Shown: piece after piece, positions 21,679 to 31,903 of the stretch
Layout: the number at the start of each line of letters is the position of its first letter
How positions within the stretch are numbered: position 1 is the first letter of the stretch
Made by a program: the position numbers and the translations under genes
The notes under the pieces: generated by a model
The model's database searches: none
What the model was told of the DNA's origin: nothing
The model's input: the letters and a program-made list of their open reading frames with translations, nothing else
Assembly: GCA_022661535.1 (NCBI GenBank)
Contig: JAKULF010000004.1
Span: 5,394,001 to 5,458,000 of the forward strand
Direction of reading: 5' to 3'
DNA: 64,000 nt
Source of the DNA: Eutypa lata
Lineage: Eukaryota > Ascomycota > Sordariomycetes > Xylariales > Diatrypaceae

Positions 21679-24120
21679 ATGGCGGCCAACCAGGAGCGTT
21701 GGTTCCTCAAGTCTACCTTCCCCGTACTATTCCCCACCCACCCAGCTCTCACCTTGCCCTCAGACGAGTTTGATGTCGTCCTCAAGACAGAGATCACAAA
21801 GCAACAGTCCGAGCAAGAGATTAGTGGGCATGTGGCCGTGGCCGTGGCCGTGGCCGATGCAGATGATAACTTTACGCTTGTCAGTGCTGGCCAGTCCACC
21901 ACGGCTGACTTGAAAGACGCCATGAATGAGATGGGGGTGGAGGAATTGTCGTCAGAGACCACCACTAGAGAGACAGAAGACGATGAGCAGAGTGACAACA
22001 ACGAACATGACGATGATCATGGTGATGATTACCATCATGATCATGATCGCGATGACTCGCCTACGCACCCCTTTATAAAGGGTCTAATAGAGCATAATAA
22101 GGCCACAACTCCGGAGCCGCCAAGTATGGAGAACAAGATGTTCACCGAGAACAAGGACCTAGCGCATAGATCGACTGGTAGTTCACTAGTCGATCTCTTT
22201 ACGTCCCTCGAGAAGACTATCTCTGGACCCCACCTTCTTGAGCTCTTGAAAGCCTCATGGGTAGAGGATCCCATGTTGACCCTAAAAGTCATATTCAACG
22301 CTCGATCCATTCACCTAGGCAAAGCCGAGAAGTCTAGCTTCTATCAATGTGCCGGCTGGCTCGCTCAGAATCACCCGCTTACCCTGATTTCCAACCTTCG
22401 CTGGTTGACCCGCCCGATCATTGAGAAGAAGGTCGAGAAAACAGACGAAGACGGAGACACGGTCCTCGTCGAGGCGGAGAAGGATGAGGATAATATAACT
22501 CGTTTTGATGTGAAGAACGGCGTTTCTCATGGATACTGGAAAGACCTTCTTAACATCCTTGCCCTCTCTGTCAATGGCCGTCTGGACGTTCTGGCTCGTC
22601 CGGAGGACATTTTAAATGTTGAAGAGTTGAAGGGCCAGGGACCAAAAGTAGACAAAGGGGCTACCAAGGTTAGGCGTCATGAAGTCCGCTCTGAACGCCA
22701 TAAAAGAGCTGTCGAGCGTTTCGAGTCTGACCCTGTTCACCGAGCTCTTCACATCACGGTCGCACGACTCTTCGCAGAACAGCTCAAGTCAGACGTTAGC
22801 CTCTTGCACAGCGACGACCCGAAGGCGAAAAGGAGGATTTCGCTATGCGCCAAATGGGCCCCTTCGCACGACCGCTTCCACGACAGGCATACCTTCATCG
22901 TTTCTACGATCGCCGAGATACTCGACCCCATGGTAGGAGAGATGGATCGAGAACTTTATCTTCGTCACGCGCGCGAGTCCTACCGAAAAGACATCTCGTC
23001 CCTGCGCCACCACCTTGGTGTTATTGAGCGTAACCTCAGTGCCAATACGCTTGACAAGATCAAGTACGAGCGTGTACCGTCCATAGCCATGCAGAACTAT
23101 GTGCCAATCTTCGACAAGAAGGATAAGGATCGTTTCGATCAGTATATTGACCAAGTGGGCCAGGGCAAGGCGAAGATCAGCGGCGCAACCCTGCTGCCAT
23201 CCACGCTGATCAAAACCATGAGATGCCCTTCACCAGGTGACAAGATGAGTAAGCGGGTAGCGGATGCTCAGTGGAGGACACTGGTTCAACGCATCAAGGA
23301 TTCCGGGACCCTTGAGTCCAGCATTGCTGTGTGCGATGTCTCCGGCTCGATGAGCTATCCAATGTTTCCTGATGGCACTTGCCCCATGGATAGCTCCATC
23401 GGCTTATCTCTCCTGCTAGCCGAGGTCACGGCGCCGCCATTCGGTGGTTCCTTCATTACGTTCTCGTCAAAGCCACAGGTACAAACCTTCGACGTCGCGT
23501 TGCCCCTCCAAGAGAAGTACAATTTGCTGTCCAAGGCGGAATGGGATATGACGACCGATTTTGTCGCTGTATTCGAGGACCTGATCCTACCCATGGCTAC
23601 GCGGAACGAGCTGAAGCCGGAGGACATGGTGAAGCGGATCTTCGTCTTCAGCGACATGCAATTCAACAAAGCTGAGGCAGCTCAGGACCGCTGGACCACT
23701 TCTTTCGAACGCATCAAGAAGAAGTTCGCGGACGCCGGCTACGAGATGCCGCAGATGGTGTTCTGGAATCTGGCCGGAGGACGGGGCGGGTACGGAGGAT
23801 TTCCTGTAACTTCTTCTTGGGGGATGGACGTCCCCGAGCCGGTTGTGCCAAAGCCGGTCACGGTCGAAGAACACAACACGGCAACCGTGAGTGGTTACTC
23901 CCAGGGCATGCTCAAGGTGTTCCTTGACAATGGATCCTTTGAAGAGCGGGAAGAGGAACAGGAAGAAGAGAGTAAGGCTGAGGAGATCAAGGAAGTCGGC
24001 TCAGGAGAGAATGCGGGGAAGGAGAGCTCACCTACCAAGAGAAGAAAGATTGACCCATTGTCGACCGTCAAGAAGGCCGTGGGGCACAAAGCCTACGATA
24101 TGCTCAAGGTTGTTGACTGA
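21679..24120 (+). CDS. DUF2828 family protein with von Willebrand A-like C-terminal domain
   Basis: Single exon, 813 residues, matching the size of fungal DUF2828 proteins. The N-terminal quarter is acidic and low in complexity, including an Asp/His run near 112-130 and three or four exact GTGGCC units coding Val-Ala repeats near residue 55. The helical DUF2828 core starts at about HPFIKGLIEHN (residue 132) and includes WVEDPMLTLKVIFNARSIHLGK and SHGYWKDLLNILAL. The C-terminal domain has the metal-site motif CDVSGSMSYP (DxSxS) near residue 552 and a later conserved FSDMQF, which fits a vWA fold as in the Ro60/TROVE-related superfamily. A basic patch near the end (SPTKRRKID) could be a nuclear localisation signal. 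The family role is unknown; RNA binding is only suggested by the distant relation. Confidence 0.88.
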   Translation: MAANQERWFLKSTFPVLFPTHPALTLPSDEFDVVLKTEITKQQSEQEISGHVAVAVAVADADDNFTLVSAGQSTTADLKDAMNEMGVEELSSETTTRETEDDEQSDNNEHDDDHGDDYHHDHDRDDSPTHPFIKGLIEHNKATTPEPPSMENKMFTENKDLAHRSTGSSLVDLFTSLEKTISGPHLLELLKASWVEDPMLTLKVIFNARSIHLGKAEKSSFYQCAGWLAQNHPLTLISNLRWLTRPIIEKKVEKTDEDGDTVLVEAEKDEDNITRFDVKNGVSHGYWKDLLNILALSVNGRLDVLARPEDILNVEELKGQGPKVDKGATKVRRHEVRSERHKRAVERFESDPVHRALHITVARLFAEQLKSDVSLLHSDDPKAKRRISLCAKWAPSHDRFHDRHTFIVSTIAEILDPMVGEMDRELYLRHARESYRKDISSLRHHLGVIERNLSANTLDKIKYERVPSIAMQNYVPIFDKKDKDRFDQYIDQVGQGKAKISGATLLPSTLIKTMRCPSPGDKMSKRVADAQWRTLVQRIKDSGTLESSIAVCDVSGSMSYPMFPDGTCPMDSSIGLSLLLAEVTAPPFGGSFITFSSKPQVQTFDVALPLQEKYNLLSKAEWDMTTDFVAVFEDLILPMATRNELKPEDMVKRIFVFSDMQFNKAEAAQDRWTTSFERIKKKFADAGYEMPQMVFWNLAGGRGGYGGFPVTSSWGMDVPEPVVPKPVTVEEHNTATVSGYSQGMLKVFLDNGSFEEREEEQEEESKAEEIKEVGSGENAGKESSPTKRRKIDPLSTVKKAVGHKAYDMLKVVD

Positions 24121-24636
24121 GCTATGGATATGGGCTGGCGTGACGAGGAGAGATGAATGCTCTTTCTTAATGATTCTAACGGTTACCGGCTTCTTCAGCG
24201 ATACAATCTTGCATCACGAGATGAAGCAAAAAGTTTCCCATGATGGAAGTATAGTGTCACCATAGTCTATCGCCTAACTACTGATACCATATTGCATGCT
24301 GAGTGCTGGAAATGATAACATACGTGTTGAGTGAAATGCTAGCAAAGAAAGTTCCCAAACGTCGCTTGTTCTAGTAACGTTCATTGGAGGATTCCATCCA
24401 ACCTTGCGTGACTATGAACCCCGGTAGGTAGCAGATTTTGTTCCCAGTGGGTCCACAAGAAACCAAGTCTCTGGGGAAGTCTCAGCGTATAATCCCTGTA
24501 AAGCTTAGCGCTGTGATGTTCCACTTACCCCACGTCACCCGCTGCATAAACTTCCTTGAACAAAAATAGGTACGGCATGTGAACCGAGGTCTGATATTGT
24601 GCAGCGATTGACAGGTATCTAGAGAGATGGACAGCG
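24121..24636. other. Intergenic, 516 bp
   Basis: No supportable gene; it lies between two same-direction genes and must hold the terminator of the first and promoter of the second. Confidence 0.45.
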
Positions 24637-24917
24637 ATGTCGCTGCTCACTATCTCAAAACCACTTCGCACATCATCCTCAGTGCCTAGCAAGAGGATAG
24701 TAATACTTGCCGCCACTATTCGGAGGGATTATAGCGCATGGAACAGCAGCAGCAGTAGAGGCGATACGACATCCCATCTCAAAAGGGGAAGTCCCCCCAG
24801 CCACCGTCACTACCACCAAAAGGCAGCGCCGAGAGTCCGACATAACCCGCCATCGTTGCTCAGAAATTCTGCTGCAGCAGGACGATTATCGCGCCACTCA
24901 TCATCTATGGCGACCAA

Positions 24918-24953
<36 letters not shown>

Positions 24954-26401
24954 GAAACAGGGACGGCCGCGCCCGGAACCACGGCCTAGCGCGTGCATCA
25001 TCCTTCTGTCCCCGACGAACCAGGTGCTGCTCCTGCACCGAGTCCACACGTCGTCGGCGTTCCCATCAGCCCACGTCTTCCCCGGCGGCAACTTGTCCGC
25101 CTTCCATGACATAGACGGTGATTTCCCGCTTCCGGGGGACGTTGCACGGCATGAGGATTCGTTGACTTATAGGTGAGCAAGCAAGCATTTTTGACCTACT
25201 CCATCCCGTCGGCGTGTCTTGAGCTCTATGAGAAAGGTAGCAAAAAGAAAATACTAGGTCCTTTGCTTGTTTCTTTCTTTCCCTTTTCTGACTCCGAAAC
25301 TTGGTGTGGTATGATGTAGGCTTACCGCTATTCGTGAGACGTTCGAGGAGAGCGGGATCCTGCTCGCGCGGGACACGCGGAGAGGAGAAGAGGGGGCGCT
25401 CCTGCATTTGCCTACTGTTGAGCGGGACAAGGCCCGAAAGGCTATCTATGAGAATAAAGTGCCTTTCGTTGAGTGGGTCAAAGATGCCGGCGGCGCTGTC
25501 GATATAGGTACGTCCGTAAGAAGGAACGGGGCGGGGCGATCCCCCTGGCCTCCCTTTTTAATCCAAAGGTTTTGTTCTCGTATAGAGACATACACCAAAG
25601 TGCAGTTATTAATGAAACAAATCAGAGAACCTTCTCCCATTCACGAGGTGGATAACCCCGGAGATGATGCCGAAGCGCTTCTCTACCCAGATGTACATCT
25701 ACATGCTGCCTCTCTCATCGCCATCGCAATCACCTGGCACCAGCTCAGAAGGGGAAGAAGACCCCACGATTTCCGAAGCCGCACGGTCCGAGGCCATGAT
25801 CCCCACTCCGGACGGCGGCGTGGAGCACACGGCGGCGCGCTTCGACGAGGCCGCCACGTGGCTCGAGAAGCATCGACGGGATGAGATCGTCCTGTTCCCG
25901 CCGCAGTACTTCCTACTGCATCTCATATCCCAGTTCCTCACGGGGCCACCCCCACCGGCCCCTGACTCACCCTCCGAGGCAGCGGCGACAGAGCGCCACT
26001 ATTATAGGAAACAACGAGAACAACTCGTAGGATTCCTCGAGACGGTGCCAACAACCAGTGACCCGAAGGCTGCAAGGCATCCCACGGCGCAGATCCCCTG
26101 GTCCCGCAAGGTCATCAGCCCAACGACGCTAGGGGTCAGACAGAGCGACAGGCGGTCGATCCTCGGTCTCGATAAGCCGGGCTACGAGCTCCGCGGTACG
26201 GATAGGGGCGGCGATATGGAGAGGGTCGTGCTGGTGAAGTTCGAGAAGGGGGGTTTGGTGCGGAATGTGAAGGTCCGGGGGAGGGCGGAGGTGCTCGCTG
26301 AGGAGAGGGAGGTGGGGAGGGAAGCCACGAAGGCGGGAAACGCAGTAAGAGATGCGAAAGGGGCAGAAGAAGGGAAATGCGGGGATGGGTCGAAGTTATA
26401 A
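24637..26401 (+). CDS. NUDT19-type Nudix hydrolase with probable mitochondrial/organellar presequence
   Basis: Three exons (24637-25172, 25320-25507, 25626-26401) sum to 500 codons exactly. The N-terminus (MSLLTISKPLRTSSSVPSKR, then RRDYSAW) is rich in Ser/Arg and lacks acids, as in mitochondrial presequences. A 10-Gln CAG tract follows a second possible start (MATKEQQQ at 24909), so a shorter cytosolic or peroxisomal form is possible. The Nudix fold begins at SACIILLSPTNQVLLLHR. The Nudix box is split: FPGGN near residue 148, then RETFEESGILL near 184, with about 20 extra residues between. An interrupted box is typical of the NUDT19/RP2 group, which hydrolyses CoA-type substrates. The conserved FTRWITPEMMPKRFSTQMY and FPPQYFLLH also fit that group. 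Charged tail of about 70 residues. Confidence 0.87.
24924..24953 (+). repeat. CAG trinucleotide run, about 10 units
   Basis: Perfect (CAG)10 coding polyglutamine in the Nudix gene, just after an internal Met. Length polymorphism between isolates is likely. Confidence 0.9.
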
Positions 26402-27035
26402 GTAGAAGATCGATGTAAATATTACCAACGAATAAAGTACCTATTTATGACAACTTGGTGTATATCCTGGGGGAGACGGGTCAGATGTCTGGGAGTGTTT
26501 GCCATGATGGGATACCCTATGAATACAGGCCACTCCCTAAATTCTTGTTTTCTTTAATCGAAATAGACACTTTCTTGTGAACACTTCTGCATACGTATCA
26601 CCCTTAACCAAGCCGTCACATTAAGTAATAGTTGCTATTTTCTTTCTTATGTTAACTGTAAAGTGTTGATGCTTTTATAAGGTCATCTAATCCGACCTTC
26701 CACTGCAATGTCATCCTTAAATTCTCTATACAAATAGACCCGAAAAGATCGGAGGCAAGGTAGAAGAAAGTGGAAATCACTATATCATCGCTGTGTTATC
26801 ACTACTTGATCGTATATCAAGACTAGCGAGAGTGAACGTAGTTATACGTTGTCAGATATAGTTGAAGCTTGCCGTTATGAACAGCGCTCATTCTCTGAGC
26901 TGTCTCACGTTTGTTGGACATTCTTCAGGGCCATGATATTAGCATCCTCCATCTCGGATGACTCTATATTATTCTCCCTAGCCACAGATAATCGCAGGAA
27001 TTCATAGTGACAGTCTTGTGTGCCAAGAACAGATG

Positions 27036-27272
27036 CAATACCGTCTTAACCCTATAATCTCGTAGGCTTGGCATGCCAAAAGGCGTAGATCCCCCAGACG
27101 GAGGAGGTTTTTCCTTTTATAGCCCTTGGTTTGTTTACAATTGCAAGGGGCCTTGTTTTTTAAGTGCCGTTGTTTACCCATTATGATTTCCAATCAACAG
27201 ACTTCCTTTTACGGGAGATCGACATCTCTTGAAATGCCAAGCCTACGAGATTATAGGGTTAAGACGGTATTG
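27036..27272. repeat. Foldback element with 39 bp perfect inverted repeats
   Basis: Bases 27036-27074 are the exact reverse complement of 27234-27272 (39 bp; core TCTTAACCCTATAATCTCGT). The match continues inward imperfectly for about 20-25 bp more. The spacer is about 160 bp with no coding potential. No clear target-site duplication was found outside the arms, so the mobile-element class is not settled. Confidence 0.8.
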
Positions 27273-27820
27273 TCGATACCCACCGGGTCTTTCTCTTGCT
27301 CTAACAGTCTCGGCAAGGGCCTTAGCTAGAGGCCTTACTGATGCTATGAAGCGATAATTTGCTTGCGTGATACAGAGCCTGCTGGTCTGAGCAACAGATG
27401 CAATGCACATTGTGGGCAAGCAGGCACAGATCACGGCTACTACGCACTCTATGTGCATCCAGTCAGGCTACCAAGCAACGCAGAAGGTAAAAGTAAGGCT
27501 ATACATAAAAATCGTAAGTTAGATTATGGGTGTTACAAAACGCGTACGCCACTTATCTGATACTTATCTCTCACTTACTCGACCCATACTTAGTTTTTCA
27601 ACCCATACTTATTTCCGGTCCGGAAATTTCGGACCATTACTAATAGCCCCTTAAGACCCCTGATATAGCGGTATATGAGCATTAACAATGGGTTTATCAG
27701 CCATTGCAACATAGGTACAACGAGTTGCGCAATGAGCAGAAATTTCGTAAATTGCGTTGAAAGTTACGCAATATAAAAGAATCCCATTCGGATTGCGTTG
27801 CGGGCTTGGTGGTCATCAAA

Positions 27821-28083
27821 TACATAGGCAGGGATTATTATCAATAGCGCGTTACATTTCTACGCCTTATGGCAAGGGCAAAAGATATTAATTGATTGGT
27901 CGATTTAACGCAAAGTGGATTGCCGGTCAATTCAGTGCCCTAAGCTCAGTGGCCCAATGCCCTGAATTCTAGTAGCTTCCAGTGGATGAATGCCCTGTGC
28001 TGTAGGGCTTTAGGGCTTGAATGCCCTGAAGCATAAATCGTGGGGCATTTCACACGCTATTGATAATAATCCCTGCCTATGTA
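27821..28083. mobile_element. TA-flanked MITE (Tc1/mariner-type), about 260 bp
   Basis: Bases 27821-27849 and 28055-28083 are perfect reverse complements (29 bp). The outermost two bases on both sides are TA, so the structure reads as TA, a 27 bp TIR (CATAGGCAGGGATTATTATC, then AATAGCG), about 205 bp interior, inverted TIR, TA. A TA duplication with perfect short TIRs and no coding capacity is the usual make-up of Tc1/mariner-derived MITEs. The interior has several copies of the word TGCCCT. A palindrome that happens to end in TA cannot be excluded without other genomic copies. Confidence 0.6.
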
Positions 28084-28936
28084 GTTGCGACGTTGCAGTG
28101 GTTGCGTTACTTGGCAGCCTGTGTCCAGTAAGATGGCCTGGCCACGGTTGAAGATAGATCAACTCCGGGTTTGTAGTCACGTTAGCTAATGAGAATATGT
28201 TACTTCGTATTTGACATCTAAAATAACAACTTACAACCATCGGCGATAGGATTCTTACTAAGGTGGGCGGCCTTCCCCGCCTCAAAAATAGATTCGGGCT
28301 GTGCTGACGCCAAGAATATTGACGACGCCTTATAAAGCACCCGATTATCATCAATGTAGAGATCGAGATGCCGTGAAACGATCGGGCCGGGTTTCGCATG
28401 TGCTCGAGCAGCGTAATCTCCGATATACCGCAGAGATAGGGACACACATGAAGCATATGCATGGTTTGGCTGACCCAACTGGGGGCATTTTCGTTATCAG
28501 GGAGCCACGTGGAAGATAACCGGATATTACAATGTATATATTTAAGTTTGGACTTCAAATCATTTATTAATTGACATCGCATTTTATTGCGAAACCAACA
28601 AGCGGAGATTGTTTCCTTATTAGTCCTTGAACCGCACACGAACCAATCAGTCAGCCAAGACTAGTATAGCATGAATAAGACACAGAGAATGCAGGCTCGA
28701 AAAAATGCATTGTACGACTTCGTGTGACGGACTTTACCCAAAAGAATCATCTAGATAATAAGCGTTTAAGCTGGGGGTACAAGCTGTCATCACGCGGAGA
28801 TATCACATGTTGAAACGGCGATACAGGTTGAAATAGTTATTTTGGCTCATTAATAATAATGATCTGCGTGGAATGTTAAGGCAAGTCCAAGCGGTCAAGT
28901 GAGCAGGTAGCCCCTGAATTGCGGACCTTCTGGTTT

Positions 28937-29566
28937 GTACTTAACTTGTCTTCATTTTATATCTATTCAGAGACTGTGGGGTGGATTACCTACTCGCAAA
29001 GTATTGCTATTTCACGTGTTTCCTACACTTCTGTACACTTTAGTGTTCATCTTTTTAGATCGTACTGCAGAAAATGGCTGCCAGTGTGCCGTGGATGCTC
29101 CTACGCGGTGTAAGTGTCAATCATTCCAACATGCCTAGTTTCCACCCTGATACAAATCCATACAGCGCCGGCTCATCAGGCCATCGAGTTTCAATATAAA
29201 AGACTAGAAGCATTTATTAACACCAGCAAGTTTGCGGGTGAACCATCCAATGAGATCAATGCCGCCTGGATGGAACTATTGACAGGTCCGATCTGCCATC
29301 CCCCCTTTTAATACAGAATAAAGATCCAGCCTGATACGTTCGTCCCTAAATGCAGTGGTCGATATCATGATTCTGCCTGAGGAGATAGACCAACTTGACA
29401 TGGACTTGGTTGCTATTCGAGACGTGTCAGGATGTGTGGGCTCTCTGAGTATTTGTCATGGGCTTCACTGCGTAGCATGTGTTTGCTTCGTGAAGGATCG
29501 TATCTGAGTAGAGACCTAACGTCACAACAGAAAGTACTTCGCCAGTGGTTTTACCGGGACCATTAG
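28937..29566 (+). pseudogene. UstYa-like (DUF3328) gene remnant
   Basis: Pieces of a UstYa-type protein lie in order: a hydrophobic membrane segment (LLFHVFPTLLYTLVFIFL, about 29003-29060); after an intron ending near 29163, PAHQAIEFQYKRLEAF then KFAGEPSNEINAAWMELL; after a second intron (29286-29354), VVDIMILPEEIDQLDMDLVAI and the diagnostic HxxHC as HGLHC near 29460. A 41 bp intron (29490-29530) would continue it as VLRQWFYRDH, a family-like stretch, but TAG follows at 29564-29566. No in-frame ATG starts the first exon and the second HxxHC motif is absent. UstYa proteins act in oxidative maturation of fungal RiPPs (ustiloxin-type) and other metabolites. I judge this a broken copy; a short living gene is less likely. 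Confidence 0.6.
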
Positions 29567-31903
29567 CATGCCGATTTATCCCAGCATGATCTCATCAAGA
29601 AGTATTCACACTCCGGTATGGTGGATAAACAGAAGTTGCTTTCTAGCAACTTTCAATGAGCTAACGAGGTCTAATATAACACTGCCTTTAAGAGTTGAGA
29701 ATGGCAGGTGCCTGCTCTGGCGACGTCAGTTTTATGCCTTATTATTGGCTTCACGATACTAATTAGGATAAGATACTTCGCGGTATACATTTTCGTGATA
29801 GTGAACCTTTGTATCACTGTATCTATTGGGGTAGACTTCACACCTGGGTTTAATCGCGACGTTTAGATATACGTAATCTTTATATATTTGCTCCAGAGGG
29901 GTTATAGACACGTCAATGGACACCAAAGGCTAGCACATTTTGAGACTTTTTTAATCTCATATACATGTCGATTGCGGCATAGAGGAAATAATTCTGGGTA
30001 CATGATAGGGAGGGACATGTATTCTTCGTAAGACTACTTAGTATTTGAAGGCACCCATATGCTTGCCAAGTGCGATAGTTGAGAAAAATCTCGGCATTGC
30101 TTGACTGACCTGATACATGTCGCTCCCTTAAGAGTTTCCCATCAATTTGCTCCAAATCTGAGTGGCACACAAGAGACTGGCGTAAGTAGTCAATACAGTG
30201 GCCAGAGTTGAAAGCAACGCAATCCACATCACTACACACACAAATGGAATGGATTGTAGCCCGTCAACCGCCATACAAATTCAATAGATAGTTGTAGACC
30301 ATTTTCTTAGATAAATGGCCATCTAGTGGACAGATGTCCAATGAATTCCCCTCGGCGAGATACTCACGGGAGAAAGTTGATGTCTAGAGAGCACGGGACC
30401 CGTTGCTATCTTTGATCGCAAATCGTTATCATAGTCGAAGTTGGTGTGGACGTTTCTAGGCGGCGCTTTGAGTATGAGAAATTTGTATATGTGATGTCGA
30501 TGGACTGAGCCAACCTAGAGGCTCTACTTCTTTTGTTTTAGTCTGGATTTCTTTACTTCAAGCGAAGCAAATCATGCCCACAACAAACAAAGCTCTGATG
30601 AAAAGACATGCCATATTATGATACTGAAATATTCAATTTGAGATTTGAGTCAATGCAATACCTAGATTTCTTTTCGCACCTATGACTTTCGCGAGGTTAT
30701 CAGCACAGGGCTAATTATCACTATCCCCTAGTAGGAGCCGATGTTTATTGCGGTGTCTTATCGTAAGCTTCGACAACTAGCTTAGGCTTGGGACTAGATG
30801 AACTGTGCTGGGTAGGTAGGCTTAGAGTGCCCAATTTACTAGAAAACATGTCCATAGAGTCTCACGTATATATGCCACGTCTGAAAAACAGCTCGTTAAA
30901 GGGGACCTATCAGGATAGAAGTCAGGCAGCACAGGGTGTTTACCGAATAGTGCGTTACAACAAGTACAGCTTTCTCGTTCCGATTTCTACTTGCTACATA
31001 GTTGAACTGCATAAATTGAATGGTGAGACAGAAAGGATTGTGATCATACCCAAAGAAGGACTGGTAACCCCTTGCATACTATCAACACATGCCGGCCTTT
31101 TTTTCAAACTTGGCAGTGGGTTGGATGTAGGTTACAACATTAAACCAATCAAAGTCACATGATGTCGAGGACACCAGCTCGCTTGTTGCAGCTGTAAGAT
31201 ATTTGTGATGAACTGACTATTCTAAGACCAATCACATGCATGTAGCTATACACTAAGTCACTAATGCTACGGTAATCTGACCTTGTGAAGTTCGGCAAGA
31301 CCTCTGATACGGCACACACCTAGGTATATTGCGCGAGGTAGTCAGATAGTTCCATGGTTGAAGGTATGCGCCCCGCATCCAGGCGGCCGACCATGTGCAG
31401 GGTTCGGCAATTCTGAATAAGCTCTTATACGGCACAGTACTTTGAAGATTATGCAGTAGCACTCGAATGTGATCGTTTTAGGAAATGGAAAGTATCCCCA
31501 TTAATCCTTGGCGGATCCAGAAGCACCATTCAAGATGCAGTGAAACAATGGACAATAATGTTTACATTGGTCTGACGGAGATAACGGAAGGAATAGTTTT
31601 AGCCCTCTATAATGAGATCGCGTACACTCCAACGTGTAATGGCGATCATAGAATGAGAAAAGGGGTTTCACAATGGCAGGCCTATCCGAGCAGATTTGCG
31701 GGATAAACCGTCCTCCCATTCAATAGCATAGTACTCCCCCCTCTCGCTCCATCTAATATAAATATAAGCTTAACAACTAATATAATTCATTTGGTTGTGC
31801 ATTACTCACTTCTCATTATATTGCACAGATTTGTCACACGATTGGTCATTTCTACCAGCTTGAAGTGTTGTAGAAGAAAAGGAATGTGTCAGTTGTCTTC
31901 ACA
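29567..31903. other. Gene-poor region, 2.3 kb
   Basis: No supportable gene. The longest frame (30788-31162, 124 codons) has no recognisable family. The right end holds the promoter of the O-methyltransferase, with a TATA-like TAATATAAATATAAG near 31755. Confidence 0.45.

Larger units (their letters stand above)
26402..28936. other. Gene-poor accessory region with inverted repeats
   Basis: About 2.5 kb without a supportable gene. It contains a foldback structure (27036-27272) and a TA-flanked MITE-like element (27821-28083), listed separately, and a palindromic stretch near 27613-27643 (GGTCCG and CGGACC arms). It separates the conserved block on the left from the variable block on the right. 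Confidence 0.55.

Noticed and set aside
27024..27400. Direct repeat AACAGATGCAAT on both sides of the foldback as a target duplication
   Set aside because: The second copy lies about 115 bp beyond the right arm, and the segment it would delimit has no matching termini.
30788..31162. 124-codon frame beginning MGLDELCWVG
   Set aside because: No recognisable family, no splice partners, and AT-rich surroundings where such frames arise by chance.
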